A model generated the notes under the pieces. That model worked only from the letters and a program-made list of their open reading frames with translations. It searched no databases and was not told where the DNA came from. Of a DNA stretch of 64,000 nt, positions 53,574-63,056 are shown piece after piece. Position 1 is the first letter of the stretch; every line of letters starts with the position of its first letter. Source of the DNA: Methylobacterium nonmethylotrophicum (GTDB taxonomy: Bacteria; Pseudomonadota; Alphaproteobacteria; Rhizobiales; Beijerinckiaceae); contig NZ_SRLB01000007.1 of NCBI RefSeq assembly GCF_004745635.1, forward strand, positions 1 to 64,000, written 5' to 3'. The translations under genes were made by a program, and so were the position numbers.

Positions 53574-54758
53574 ATGACATATGATCTGCCGGGGGATGAT
53601 TACAAAATGATTGATAGACCGAAAGAAAAGACGACAAATGAGTCTGAATACACTTGCGAGCACGCAACGGTGACAAAATCAACCATGGGTCAAATTCCGG
53701 AATATTCGATGATGGGTTTGTCAGAGTGGGACATCTTCGGTGATCCTACTTTCGAAGGCATGACAGAAGGCGATGATGTGATAGACGATCAGTCAGAGTT
53801 ATCAAATGTTGGTGTTATACTAGAAACATCCCCCGAATTAACAACAGAAGATAATAAAACATTCTTCATTACTGTAGAGTTGCAAGACTTTATTGAAGAA
53901 AATCTGCCAGAGAGACAATTCGTGCTACATCCACTCTTGCCGGAACGTGGTCTTGCAATGCTATACGCTGGCCGTGGCGTCGGGAAGACCCATGTTGCAC
54001 TTGGAATAAGCTTTGCGGTGTCAGCGGGAGGAGAGTTCTTGCGTTGGCGAGCCCCAACGGCACGTAGAGTGCTTTATGTAGATGGCGAGATGCCGCAGCA
54101 GACTTTGCAGGAACGGGCTCGAGCACTTCAAGCAGCACATAATCCAGACATACCCTTAGATCTAAGTTTTACGATTCTGTCTATGGATAGGCAGAAATTA
54201 GGCCGAAATATAAATCTTGCAAATCCAGTCCATCAAGCTGAAATTGAATCATTATTAAAAAACGGCGACTTACTAGTTATCGATAATATTTCTACTCTTG
54301 TGAAGGGAGGCAAGGAAAATGACGCGGCAAGCTGGGATGTTATGCAGATTTGGCTGTTACAGCTTCGCAGACGCGGAGTGAGCGTTTTACTGGTTCATCA
54401 CACCGGCAGAGGCGATCATGCTCGAGGAACATCCAAGCGAGAGGACGTGCTCGACACCGTCGTCATGCTGAAACGTCCAGACGACTACCGGATGGAACAA
54501 GGCGCGAGATTCCAGGTCCATCTAACAAAGGCACGGGGTATAGCTGGGCCCGATGCGGAGCCTTTCGAGGCTCAGCTGAATGTTTCAAATGGAAAAGCGA
54601 TGTGGACTTGGAGTAGCATTGATGACGACAGCACATCAAAAATAATCGAACATACGCAGGCCGGCGCTAGCGTTCGAGAGATTGCCGCAGGCCTTGGTCT
54701 AAGTAAATCTGCTGTACAGCGCGCGCAAACAGAATTGCGCGCAAGTGGTAAGCTGTAA
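53574..54758 (+). CDS. RepA-like AAA ATPase with C-terminal HTH
   Basis: A 394-residue protein. Residues 1-110 are acidic and without a recognised domain. The RecA/RepA-type ATPase core has Walker A AGRGVGKTH (132-140), the acid YVDGEM (168-173), Walker B LLVIDN (233-238) and HHTGRGDHARGTSKREDVL (275-292), all typical of AAA_25/RepA hexameric helicases of plasmids and integrated elements. Residues 366-390 form an HTH (VREIAAGLGLSKSAVQRAQ). An AAGGAG site lies 23 bases upstream, followed by two start-stop mini-frames before this ATG. Its role is probably replication of a mobile element. Confidence 0.75.
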   Translation: MTYDLPGDDYKMIDRPKEKTTNESEYTCEHATVTKSTMGQIPEYSMMGLSEWDIFGDPTFEGMTEGDDVIDDQSELSNVGVILETSPELTTEDNKTFFITVELQDFIEENLPERQFVLHPLLPERGLAMLYAGRGVGKTHVALGISFAVSAGGEFLRWRAPTARRVLYVDGEMPQQTLQERARALQAAHNPDIPLDLSFTILSMDRQKLGRNINLANPVHQAEIESLLKNGDLLVIDNISTLVKGGKENDAASWDVMQIWLLQLRRRGVSVLLVHHTGRGDHARGTSKREDVLDTVVMLKRPDDYRMEQGARFQVHLTKARGIAGPDAEPFEAQLNVSNGKAMWTWSSIDDDSTSKIIEHTQAGASVREIAAGLGLSKSAVQRAQTELRASGKL

Positions 54759-54784
54759 AAAATACCCCGTGATGTCTTTCAGTA

Positions 54785-55189
54785 ATGCAAAATCCGAGGA
54801 CCGATATGAAGCGACTAGCAAGAAACCAATCACGCCCTAGCGATATTTTCTTATGTGAGCTGAGGCGGGTAGAACCAATCCTCCACAAGCTTGTGACAGG
54901 AAGCTACCTATTTGAAGTATTAAGATATAGACCGTGTAAAGGCTATGAGCTTAAGAGTATCGACGGATTGCCATCTGAAGGACTAGTACTTGAGTTATCT
55001 AGCAATGATAGATTTACATGTTACCAAACTCAGGGTTGGAAGCGTCCAAAATTCCAGTATCGGAATCCTGTAGGATGGCTTGCGGTCTGCAATAAAGGGT
55101 ATGTGATAGGCGATCTGGAAAATGCATCATACGAGACTATGGCGCCTGCACTTTGGGAACTATGCAATTTCAATTCGAAACAGAGATAA
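54785..55189 (+). CDS. Protein of unknown function in the island
   Basis: A 134-residue protein, AT-rich like its neighbours. Start at 54785, or at MKRLARN 21 bases later. It has basic N-terminus, several Cys/Trp and a LCELRRVEPILHKLVTGSYL segment followed by a beta-rich middle (YELKSIDGLPSEGLVLELSS). I recognise no family. It follows the ATPase by 26 bases on the same strand, so it probably is cotranscribed and functionally linked to it. Confidence 0.45.
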   Translation: MQNPRTDMKRLARNQSRPSDIFLCELRRVEPILHKLVTGSYLFEVLRYRPCKGYELKSIDGLPSEGLVLELSSNDRFTCYQTQGWKRPKFQYRNPVGWLAVCNKGYVIGDLENASYETMAPALWELCNFNSKQR

Positions 55190-55261
55190 TTGCTCCAAAA
55201 GATCCGATGATACTGCATCTGAAATATTTGTTTTTAATTGAAATTGGGTTAACCTAGAAAT

Positions 55262-55482
55262 ATTCCGCGCCTCAGGCCCGCTGGTGACGGAGGATGTCTT
55301 CAACGCAGAGCATCCGAATCCTCGCATCGCCTCCGAGTTGGAAGGCGCCGCGCGGCTGGAGGCGGGCGTCAACGTGTCGGTCGTGCGGCTCCCCCGGGTG
55401 CATGACAGGGTCAAGCAGGGGCTCGTCACCTACTTGGTCAACCTGGCCCGCCGGAAGGGCGTCTCGGCCTATGTCGGGAAGA
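55262..55482 (+). pseudogene. NAD-dependent epimerase/SDR fragment
   Basis: The frame SGPLVTEDVFNAEHPNPRIA, LEAGVNVSVVRLPRVHDRVK, then GLVTYLVNLARRKGVSAYVG is the middle of an atypical (epimerase/NmrA-like) SDR. It lacks both ends: cut on the left by the AT-rich island and on the right where transposase sequence begins at about 55482. GC-rich, like the host genome. Confidence 0.65.
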
Positions 55483-56399
55483 CGGCCATCGCGGCGGAAC
55501 TGAGCACCGGCAAGCACACGGTCGGCAAGTGGCGCGAACGGTTTGCCCGCGAACGCACGGATGGCCTGCTGGATGAACCTCGCTCGGGAGCCCCGCGCCG
55601 GATCGGCGACGAGCAGGTCGCCGAGTTGATCGACCGCACGCTCTGCGAGCAGCCCCAGGGTGCCACTCACTGGAGCCAGCGCAGCATGGCCAAGGCTAGC
55701 GGGGTGTCGGGCGCGACGGTCGGGCGGGTCTGGCGGGCGTTCGGCCTGCAGCCGCACCGCGCCGAGACCTTCAAGCTCTCGACCGATCCGCTGTTTGCCG
55801 AGAAGGTGCGCGATATCGTGGGGCTCTATCTGGCTCCGCCCGCCCGCGCCCTGGTTCTCTGCGTGGACAAGAAGTCCCAGGTTCAGGCGCTCGATCGCCC
55901 GCAGCCGCTGCTGCCGCTCCGGCCCGGACAGGTGGAGCGGCGCACGCACGACTATGCCCGACATGGCACCACCAGCTTGTTTGCCGCTCTCGATGTAAAG
56001 GCCGGGACCGTGATCGGGCAGTGCTATCCGCGTCACCGTGCCAGCGAGTTCCGCCGCTTCCTGGACGAGATCGAGGCGGCGGTCCCGGTCGACCTCGACG
56101 TGCATCTGGTGCTCGTCAACTCGGCGACGCACAAGACCAAGTTGATCCGCGATTGGCTAGCCAAGCGCCCGCACTATCCCGTGCACTTCACGCCGACCTC
56201 TGCTTCATGGATCAACCAGGTCGAGCGGTGGTTCGGCTTGCTGACGGAGCGGGCGATCCGGCGAGGCGTTCATTGCTCGGTGGACGAGCTTGAACGCGAC
56301 ATTCGCGCCTTCATCGAGGCCACGAATGCCGATCCGAAACCGTTCCGGTGGGTGAAGTCGGCCGACGCGATCCTCGCCAGCGTCAAACGCTTTTGCCTG
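55483..56399 (+). pseudogene. IS630 family transposase fragment
   Basis: The same open frame continues as an IS630-type transposase: HTH AIAAELSTGKHTVGKWRERF, then EPRSGAPRRIGDEQV, the DDE region VLCVDKKSQVQALDR (D), HLVLVNSATHKT (D changed to N-S context) and FTPTSASWINQVERWFGLL (E). About 40 N-terminal residues are replaced by SDR sequence, and the C-terminus ends at about FCLRALEAE, without a stop. The usual D-N motif HLVLDNYATHKT reads NSATHKT here, so the catalytic Asp is lost. No terminal repeats found. Confidence 0.7.
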
Positions 56400-56400
56400 C

Positions 56401-56853
56401 GTGCACTCGAAGCTGAGCCAGAGACAAGTCTTCGTCCTGAACGAGCTATCCTCGACCGTGATGGCGTGCGGGTACGCCCCGGCGACCGGCGCGATCACGC
56501 CGTATCAGGAAGTCTCCGCCCTTCCGGATACGTTCATCGGGTTCAGCCGAGCCTCCGAGATCGACATCACGCCCGACGGCCAGTTCGTCTACGTGAGCAA
56601 TCGCGGACACGATTCCGTCGCGGCGTTCGCGGTCGACGATGGCACAGGTCGTCTCGCGCCCGTCGGCTGGATTGCCGCGGAAGGGAGAACGCCGCGCTTC
56701 TTCACGCTGGACCCGCCGAGCCAACGCCTGTTTGCCGCGAACGAGGACAGCGACACGATCGTCGGCTTCTCACGCGACCAAGCGGCCGGCAGATTATCCG
56801 AAGGGACGATCGTGGCGCACACGGGCAGTCCGACCTGCATCCTGTTCGCATAG
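56401..56853 (+). pseudogene. Lactonase (beta-propeller) 3' fragment
   Basis: From about 56401 a different frame reads QRQVFVLNELSSTVMACGYA, PDGQFVYVSNRGHDSVAAFA, GWIAAEGRTPRFFTLDPPSQ and ANEDSDTIVGFSRDQ to the stop at 56853. This is the C-terminal 150 residues of a 6-phosphogluconolactonase-type YkgB/Pgl seven-bladed propeller normally about 350 long. The 5' two thirds are missing, replaced by transposase sequence. Confidence 0.75.
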
Positions 56854-57022
56854 CGCCTGCCGTGAAGGTGCAAAAACCGTGTTTTGCGCAGGATCGGACA
56901 TTTACGATAGGCGCCGCGACTTGCTCGCGCGTTTCTGCTCGATGCCGAGATCGGTTTTGGTCTGAACCATTCCCGGCGAGGACGGCCAGCGCCGCGCTTC
57001 AGTTCTGCGCGCGGGGCTTCGC

Positions 57023-57895
57023 TCAGAGCGCAAATTGCCTGGCGGCCGCCTCGTAGGCCCCATAACCGAGCGTCGCGGTCAGCTCCGCCGGAGGCAGCGC
57101 GCTTTCGGCGGCCGAGCGGCCTTCGGCGAGGGCGGCGAGACCGCTGCGGATCCCCGCGACGGCCGGGGACAGGAGACCTGTCGGGTAGGTGCCAATCTTG
57201 AGGCCGAGCTCTGCCGCTCGCGCCTGGGTCGGCGTCTCCCGCGGCGCGCCGGGGGACAACACGGCGAAGTGCGGGCGGCCGCCGCTCGCCGCAACGGCGC
57301 GCAGGATCTCGGCTTCGTCGGCGGGTGAGTCGAGGAACAGGAGGTCGGCCCCTTCCTCCACGAACATCTCGACGCGGGCGATCGCCTCGTCGATGCCTTG
57401 CGTCGGACGGCAATCGGTGCGCGCCATCACCAGGATCCCTGAATCCCGGGCGGCCTCGACCGCGGCGCGGACCTTCAAGCGCGCTTCGTCCCGCGGCAGG
57501 CAGGGCTTGCCAGCGGCAGTGAGAGCCCGCGGCGTGACCTTGTCCTCGATCAGCACGGCGGCGGCTCCAGCCCGTCCGTAGGCGCGCACGGTGCGCTGCA
57601 CATTCATCGCGTTGCCGTAGCCGTGGTCGCCGTCCGCCAGCACAAGCGTGCCGGGGGCAGCGCCTCGCACCATCTCGAGCGAGTTCAGCATCTCGCCAAA
57701 CGAGATCAGGTCGAGGTCCGGCCCCCCGAGCCGCGACGCCGCCACGCACGAACCCGACAGGAACGCCGTCGCGAACCCGGCCTCGGACGCGAGCTTGGCG
57801 GTCAAACCGTCCCAGACTGCCGGCATGACGATGAAATCGGGCTGGACAAGCAGGGCGCGCAGACGGTCGGGCGGGGTAATAACGTGAAGTGTCAT
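57023..57895 (-). CDS. PEP mutase/isocitrate lyase superfamily enzyme
   Basis: A 290-residue TIM-barrel enzyme. LVLADGDHGYGNAMNVQRT carries the conserved acidic metal site; IEDKVTPR and the later VMARTDCRPTQGIDEAIARV are family blocks. The KCGH-type active-site loop of lyases is not evident (ALTAAGKPCLP instead), so it is more likely an oxaloacetate-decarboxylase or 2-methylisocitrate-type relative than a PEP mutase. Start ATG at 57895. Divergent from the LysR at 58125, its probable regulator. Confidence 0.85.
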   Translation of the reverse strand: MTLHVITPPDRLRALLVQPDFIVMPAVWDGLTAKLASEAGFATAFLSGSCVAASRLGGPDLDLISFGEMLNSLEMVRGAAPGTLVLADGDHGYGNAMNVQRTVRAYGRAGAAAVLIEDKVTPRALTAAGKPCLPRDEARLKVRAAVEAARDSGILVMARTDCRPTQGIDEAIARVEMFVEEGADLLFLDSPADEAEILRAVAASGGRPHFAVLSPGAPRETPTQARAAELGLKIGTYPTGLLSPAVAGIRSGLAALAEGRSAAESALPPAELTATLGYGAYEAAARQFAL

Positions 57896-58124
57896 GGCGT
57901 GGGCTCCTCGCATCGGTCCGGCCGGGCCTACTCGTTTCGGCTCGTCCCGGAGGGTTCGGCCCCGGGCAAGTGCCGGTGGCGATCGCCGGCTCGAGCCGCG
58001 CCGACGGTGTCGGCTGCGAGGTCTAGCGGAAACTGTCTGCCCGTAGCCAAGACGGGTTCGCTCTGGCTTGATAGCGTTTCCCTATGCCCCCGGGCCGCGA
58101 GGCCACGCCCATGAAGCCGAACCG

Positions 58125-59060
58125 ATGAACTTCAAGCGCCTTCAGTACTTCCTGAAGATCGTCGACATCGGCAGCATGACCCAGGCTGCCGACGTGCTGC
58201 ATGTGGCGCAGCCGGCGCTCAGCCAGCAGCTCGCAACCCTCGAGGCGGAGACCGGCCAGCAGCTCCTGGTGCGCACCACCCGCGGGGTCACCCCAACCGA
58301 AGCGGGAAAGGTGCTCTACCGCCACGCCCAGGCGATCATGCGCCAGTGCGACCAGGCCCGGGTCGACATGCGGGCGGCGGGCGCAGGACTGTCTGGCGCG
58401 GTCTCGATCGGCCTCGCGCCGGGCACCGCTGCGGCGGGGCTGGCTCTGCCGCTCCTGCAGGCCATGCGCGCGCACCATCCCGGCATCGTGCCCTACCTCA
58501 ACGAGACCTACGGTACGACGCTCTCCGAACTCGTCATGAACGGCCGGATGGATCTCGCGGTCCTGTATGGCGGGACGGTGGAGGTCCACGGCCTGAGCTT
58601 CCTGCCGCTCCTGCGCGAGCCGCTCTACCTCGTCGGCCCGGCCGGCCTGACACCGTGTCCCGATCCCGTCCCGCTGCGCGACGTCGCCGGCCTCGATCTC
58701 TACCTGCCGCGTCCCTACAACGTCGTGCGCAAGCTCATCGACGGCGCCTGCGCGGGCATCGACCTCGCGCCGCGGGTCGTCGCCGAGATCGAGTCCGCCA
58801 GCACCCTGAAGGCGGTCATCGCCGCGGGCCTCGGAGCGACGATCCTGCCGGAATCAATGGCCCGGGAGGTGACCGCCTCGACGCCGTCCTGGCGCGCCCG
58901 GATCGTCGAGCCGGCGATCGAGGCGCCCCTTGCCCTGTGCCAGTCCGATCACCTGCCGCTCTCCGAGCCGGCGCAGGCCGTGCGGGCACTGCTTCTCGGG
59001 CTGGTGCGCGACTGGCCGCGAGCCCCGCTCCCCGTCCGGAACGCGCCGGCGCCGTCATAA
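58125..59060 (+). CDS. LysR family transcriptional regulator
   Basis: A 311-residue LTTR of the NAC/CbbR-like group: MNFKRLQYFLKIVDIGSMTQ, HTH AADVLHVAQPALSQQLATLE, wing RTTRGVTPTEAG. The ATG at 58125 sits in the middle of an open frame whose 19 upstream codons are unlikely. It faces the PEP-mutase-like gene across 229 bases and precedes the acc-pxp operon by 103 bases, so it may control both. Confidence 0.93.
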   Translation: MNFKRLQYFLKIVDIGSMTQAADVLHVAQPALSQQLATLEAETGQQLLVRTTRGVTPTEAGKVLYRHAQAIMRQCDQARVDMRAAGAGLSGAVSIGLAPGTAAAGLALPLLQAMRAHHPGIVPYLNETYGTTLSELVMNGRMDLAVLYGGTVEVHGLSFLPLLREPLYLVGPAGLTPCPDPVPLRDVAGLDLYLPRPYNVVRKLIDGACAGIDLAPRVVAEIESASTLKAVIAAGLGATILPESMAREVTASTPSWRARIVEPAIEAPLALCQSDHLPLSEPAQAVRALLLGLVRDWPRAPLPVRNAPAPS

Positions 59061-59163
59061 ACAGTGCTTATCGGCGCAGTCCCGATCCGTCTTGGCGGCC
59101 GGCTGATTGCGCCACTAGCGTGCTCATCCGAAGCGGCCGTTGCGGCCGGTGGATGGCACCCCG

Positions 59164-59622
59164 ATGACCCTGGACGAGATCAAGGCGCTGATCGACGCGA
59201 TGGCCGCGTCCGACCTCGCCGAGATGGAGGTGGCGAAGGACGGCTGGACCCTGCGGCTGGCCCGCCAGATCCACCGAGCCCGCAGCGCCGACGATCCGGC
59301 GTCGCGTCCTGCCTCCGGAGCACCCGCGTTCCCGGTCACCGCGGCTTGCGCCGCCGATGTCCCCTCCCCCGTCCCGGGCGCGCCCGCTGCCGACGAGGTG
59401 CGCGCCCCGCTCGCGGGCCTCGCCTACCTCTCACCCGCCCCCGAGGCGCCGCCCTACGTCGCTCTCGGCCAGGCCGTCGAGGCCGGTGCGCTGCTCTGCA
59501 CCGTCGAGGCGATGAAGACCTTCCACGAGGTCCGGGCCCCGCGCGCCGGGTCGATCGCGGCCGTGCTCATCGCCTCCGGCGACGAGGTCGAGGGCGGCCA
59601 GCCGCTCCTGCGCCTGACGTGA
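59164..59622 (+). CDS. accB: Biotin carboxyl carrier protein
   Basis: A 152-residue BCCP. The N-terminal helix ([20 protein letters not shown]) is followed by an Ala/Pro-rich linker and the biotinyl domain with EAMKTF, biotin Lys118 (usual motif EAMKMM). First gene of the operon. The ATG at 59164 is MTLDEIKA; an in-frame upstream GTG adds eight doubtful residues. It carries carboxybiotin from the AccC-type subunit that follows. In this context it is probably part of a dedicated carboxylase, not of the main fatty-acid enzyme. Confidence 0.92.
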   Translation: MTLDEIKALIDAMAASDLAEMEVAKDGWTLRLARQIHRARSADDPASRPASGAPAFPVTAACAADVPSPVPGAPAADEVRAPLAGLAYLSPAPEAPPYVALGQAVEAGALLCTVEAMKTFHEVRAPRAGSIAAVLIASGDEVEGGQPLLRLT

Positions 59623-59630
59623 GGCCCGGC

Positions 59631-60977
59631 ATGTTCGACACCGTCCTCATCGCCAACCGCGGCGAGATCGCCCTTCGCATCCAGCGGGCCTGCCGGACGC
59701 TCGGCCTGCGCACCGTCGCGGCCTACTCGCAGGCCGACCGGGAGGCGCCGCATGTGCGCCACGCCGACATCGCCGTCTGCATCGGCCCGGCCGCGGCCGG
59801 GCGCAGCTACCTCGACGCCACCGCGATCCTGCTCGCCGCCCAGGCCACCGGAGCGGGCGCGATCCATCCCGGTTACGGCTTTCTGTCCGAGAATGCCGAC
59901 TTCGCCGCGCGGGTGGCGGAAGCCGGCCTCGTCTTCATCGGCCCGGACGCCGCCTGCATCCACACGATGGGCGACAAGGTCGCCGCCAAGGCGGCGATGC
60001 GCGCGGCCGGCGTTCCTTGCGTGCCCGGCTCGGACGGTGCCCTGCCCGACGAGCCGGAAGCCGTGCGCCGCATCGCCGCTGAGACCGGTTATCCCGTCCT
60101 TCTCAAGGCGGCTGGCGGCGGCGGCGGGCGCGGCATGCGGGTCGTGCGCGAGGAGGGCGCCCTCCTCGAGGCCCTCGCCCTGGTGCGCGAGGAGGCGCGG
60201 CGCGCCTTCGGCAACCCGGCGATCTACGTCGAGGCGTATCTCCCCACCCCGCGCCATGTCGAGATCCAGGTGCTCGCCGATGGGCAGGGCAACGCAGTCT
60301 GGCTCGGCACCCGCGACTGCTCGCTGCAGCGTCGCCATCAGAAGGTGCTGGAGGAGGCCCCGGCCCCCGGCCTCGATCCGGCGAGCGTGGCGGAGGTCGG
60401 CGACGCTTGCGCCGAGGCCTGCCGCCGCATCGGCTATCGCGGTGCCGGCACCTTCGAGTTCCTCTACGAGGACGGCCGCTTCTACTTCATCGAGATGAAC
60501 ACCCGGGTGCAGGTCGAGCATCCGGTGACCGAGATGGTCACCGGCCTCGACATCGTGGCGGGGGGGATCCGCGTCGCCCGCGGCGAGCCCCTGAGCCTGC
60601 GCCAGTCCGACATCGTCACCCGCGGCCACGCCTTCGAGTGCCGGATCAACGCCGAGGATCCCGTGACCTTCGCGCCGGCCCCGGGGCGGATCGCCCGCTT
60701 CGACGTGCCGGGCGGCCCGGGCGTGCGCGTCGACAGCCACGCCGGTGCCGGCACGGTGGTGCCGCCGCACTACGATTCGCTGATCGCCAAGCTGATCGTC
60801 CACGCCCCTACCCGCGGCGAGGCCCTGGCGCGCCTGCGCGTCGCCCTGTCCGAGACGCGGATCGAGGGCATCGCGACGAACTTGCCCCTGCACGCCCGCA
60901 TCCTCGCCGATGCGGTCTTCGCGGCCGGGGGGGTCGACATCCACCACCTCGAGGCGATGCTGGGGCGCGCGGCATGA
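59631..60977 (+). CDS. accC: Biotin carboxylase
   Basis: A 448-residue biotin carboxylase, full length: [39 protein letters not shown], the ATP-grasp loop [15 protein letters not shown] and [18 protein letters not shown] plus bicarbonate carboxylate biotin on the BCCP. 8 bases after accB; the stop overlaps the pxpB start (ATGA). Its position between accB and the pxp genes implies a role specific to 5-oxoproline-type or related metabolism. Confidence 0.95.
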   Translation: MFDTVLIANRGEIALRIQRACRTLGLRTVAAYSQADREAPHVRHADIAVCIGPAAAGRSYLDATAILLAAQATGAGAIHPGYGFLSENADFAARVAEAGLVFIGPDAACIHTMGDKVAAKAAMRAAGVPCVPGSDGALPDEPEAVRRIAAETGYPVLLKAAGGGGGRGMRVVREEGALLEALALVREEARRAFGNPAIYVEAYLPTPRHVEIQVLADGQGNAVWLGTRDCSLQRRHQKVLEEAPAPGLDPASVAEVGDACAEACRRIGYRGAGTFEFLYEDGRFYFIEMNTRVQVEHPVTEMVTGLDIVAGGIRVARGEPLSLRQSDIVTRGHAFECRINAEDPVTFAPAPGRIARFDVPGGPGVRVDSHAGAGTVVPPHYDSLIAKLIVHAPTRGEALARLRVALSETRIEGIATNLPLHARILADAVFAAGGVDIHHLEAMLGRAA

Positions 60978-61669
60978 ACCGACCGATCCCGCTTCCCCCG
61001 CACGCCGAGGCGCCGGATTTGGCGCCGTGCATCAGCCTCCTCGGCACTACCGCCCTACTGTTCGAGGCGCCCGGCGAGACGTGTCTCGAGACACAAGCCC
61101 GGATCTGGTCGCTCGCCCGCGAGGCCGATACTTGGCCGGAGGTGCGCGAGGCGGTGCCGGGAGTGAACAACCTGCTCGTGACGTGGCGCGAGCCGCCCCG
61201 CCGCCTCGAAGCGATCACCGGGCGCCTCGCCGCCGCCTGGAAGGCGGCTCCACCCCTCGCGCTCGCGGGCCGCACCGTCGAGTTACCCGTGGTCTATGGC
61301 GGTGAGGGTGGGCCGCACATGGCCGACGTCGTCGCGCATACCGGCCTGTCCCCGGACGAGATCGCCGAGATCCACGCCGCCCCGCTCTACCCGGTCTACG
61401 CGCTCGGCAGCCATCCGGGCTACTGCTACCTGGGCGGCATGGACCCGCGGATCGCGACGCCGCGGCGCAAGGTGCCGGTCCTGCGCATTCCCGGCGGCGC
61501 GGTGTCGATCGGTGGCGCGCAGACCGGGGTCTCGGCCTCGCCCGGGCCGAGCGGCTGGAACACCATCGGGTCGACCGACATGATTTTCTTCGACGCCGCC
61601 CGCACGCCGCCGGCGCTGCTCCAGCCCGGTGACAGCCTGCGCTTCCGCATCGCCGGGGTGGTAAGATGA
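60974..61669 (+). CDS. pxpB: 5-oxoprolinase subunit B (PxpB/KipI)
   Basis: A 231-residue PxpB protein. Typical are [32 protein letters not shown], then [20 protein letters not shown] and [20 protein letters not shown], ending with [13 protein letters not shown] and [10 protein letters not shown]. PxpABC opens 5-oxoproline to glutamate using ATP; PxpB-C form the transfer part. ATGA overlaps on both sides give translational coupling with accC and pxpC. Confidence 0.93.
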   Translation: MNRPIPLPPHAEAPDLAPCISLLGTTALLFEAPGETCLETQARIWSLAREADTWPEVREAVPGVNNLLVTWREPPRRLEAITGRLAAAWKAAPPLALAGRTVELPVVYGGEGGPHMADVVAHTGLSPDEIAEIHAAPLYPVYALGSHPGYCYLGGMDPRIATPRRKVPVLRIPGGAVSIGGAQTGVSASPGPSGWNTIGSTDMIFFDAARTPPALLQPGDSLRFRIAGVVR

Positions 61670-62652
61670 TTCGCCTCCTCGCCTGCGGCGCGCTCGCCAC
61701 CGTGCAGGATCGCGGCCGGCTCGGGGCCTTGCGCTGGGGCGTCGGAACGGCCGGCGCCATGGACACCCTGGCGCTCGCTGGCGGCAACCTTCTCGTTGGC
61801 AACCCGGATGACGCGGCCGGGATCGAGATCCAGGTGCCGCCATTCGAGATCCGTTTCGAGGTCGCGACCACCTTCGCGGTCACCGGGGCCGATTGCGCCC
61901 TCATGCTCGACGGGGTTCCGATCCTGCCCTGGACCGGGGCGCGGGCCAGGGCCGGGGCGGTCCTTCGCCTCGCGCGGCGGGCAAGCCCCCAGGCCTGGGG
62001 GGCGCGGTCCTACCTCTGCGTCTCTGGCGGAATCGACGTGCCGGTGGTGCTCGGTTCGCGGGCGACGCAGCTGCGCGGCGCTATCGGAGGCCACCAGGGC
62101 CGGTCGCTGCAGGCCGGCGACGAACTGCCCCTTGGGAGCCCAGATTTGTCTCCGCCGGTGGCCGGGACCGGGCTGGTCCCCCCGGTCGTCGCGCTGCCGC
62201 TCGCGGTCGACGGCCTGCCGGCCCTGCGGGTGCTGCCGGCCGCCGAGTACGAGTGCTACAGGCCCGTCTCGCGCGCGGCGTTCTGGGGCGAGCCGTGGCG
62301 GGTGACGCCGCAAAGCGACCGATACGGCTTCCGCCTCTCCGGCCCGACCCTGACGCCGCTCGAGCCTCTGGAGTTGCGCTCGCATGGGATCGTGCCGGGC
62401 ACGATCCAGGTGCCGCATGGCGGTCAGCCGATCGTCCAGATGTGCGACGCCCAGCCCTCCGGCGGCTACCCGAAGATCGGCACCGTCATCGAGGCCGACC
62501 TCTGGCGCCTCGCCCAGGCGCCGATCGGCGCCCGGATCCGCTTCATCGAGACCGACTGGGACGGCGCCCTCGCCGCCCGCGATGCGCTCGACGGCTGGCT
62601 GTCCGCCGCCCGCCGCGCCCTGTCCTACCTCCGTGCGCGGAGCACCGCATGA
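61666..62652 (+). CDS. pxpC: 5-oxoprolinase subunit C (PxpC/KipA)
   Basis: A 328-residue PxpC (biotin-dependent carboxyltransferase-like domain) with the family's TVQDRGRLGALRWGVGTAGA, MDTLALAGGNLLVGNPDDAA, RSYLCVSGGIDVPVVLGSRA and the C-terminal HGGQPIVQMCDAQPSGGYPK. It forms the heteromer with PxpB. The 4-base overlap with pxpB and the following gene (GCATGA) shows a continuous operon. Confidence 0.93.
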   Translation: MIRLLACGALATVQDRGRLGALRWGVGTAGAMDTLALAGGNLLVGNPDDAAGIEIQVPPFEIRFEVATTFAVTGADCALMLDGVPILPWTGARARAGAVLRLARRASPQAWGARSYLCVSGGIDVPVVLGSRATQLRGAIGGHQGRSLQAGDELPLGSPDLSPPVAGTGLVPPVVALPLAVDGLPALRVLPAAEYECYRPVSRAAFWGEPWRVTPQSDRYGFRLSGPTLTPLEPLELRSHGIVPGTIQVPHGGQPIVQMCDAQPSGGYPKIGTVIEADLWRLAQAPIGARIRFIETDWDGALAARDALDGWLSAARRALSYLRARSTA

Positions 62653-63053
62653 CCTCGCCCCTCGCCCACATCCCCGACCTTGCCGCGTGGCTCGCCGCCT
62701 CGGGGCTCGCGGAGCTCGAACTCCGGGGACCGGCCGGACATGTCCGCCTCGTGCGCGGTCGCGCGGACGCCGTGACGGCGGCCGCTCCCGCGCCGCCCGC
62801 CGGGCCCGCCCGCGACGTCGTCCGATCGCCGGGCGTCGGCCATTTTCTCAGCGCCCATCCGTTGCGCCCCGAACCGCTCGTGGGTCCGGGCGACCGGATC
62901 GCCGCTGGGCAGCCGGTCGGCCTCCTGCGGGTCGGTGACCTACTCGTGATCGTCACGGCGCCGGTCGCCGCGACCGTCATCCGGGTCGTCGCCCAGGAGG
63001 CCGCGCTCGTCGGCTACGGCGACTCGCTCGTCGAGATCCAGCCGGAGGGTTGA
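62649..63053 (+). CDS. BCCP-like protein lacking the biotin lysine
   Basis: A 134-residue protein with BCCP architecture: N-terminal helix (LAAWLAASGLAELELRGPAG), Ala/Pro linker and a C-terminal lipoyl-like domain (VGPGDRIAAGQPVGLLRVGD, then VIVTAPVAATVIRVVAQ). The EAMK biotinylation motif is absent; the equivalent position reads GDLLVIV with no Lys. It cannot be biotinylated in the usual way and may be a structural partner or a diverged duplicate of accB. Overlaps pxpC by 4 bases and ends 3 bases before pxpA. Confidence 0.8.
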   Translation: MTSPLAHIPDLAAWLAASGLAELELRGPAGHVRLVRGRADAVTAAAPAPPAGPARDVVRSPGVGHFLSAHPLRPEPLVGPGDRIAAGQPVGLLRVGDLLVIVTAPVAATVIRVVAQEAALVGYGDSLVEIQPEG

Positions 63054-63056
63054 GCG

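Noticed and set aside
55272..56132. Minus-strand frame of 286 residues
   Set aside because: It is antisense of the SDR and IS630 fragments, which have clear family motifs on the plus strand.
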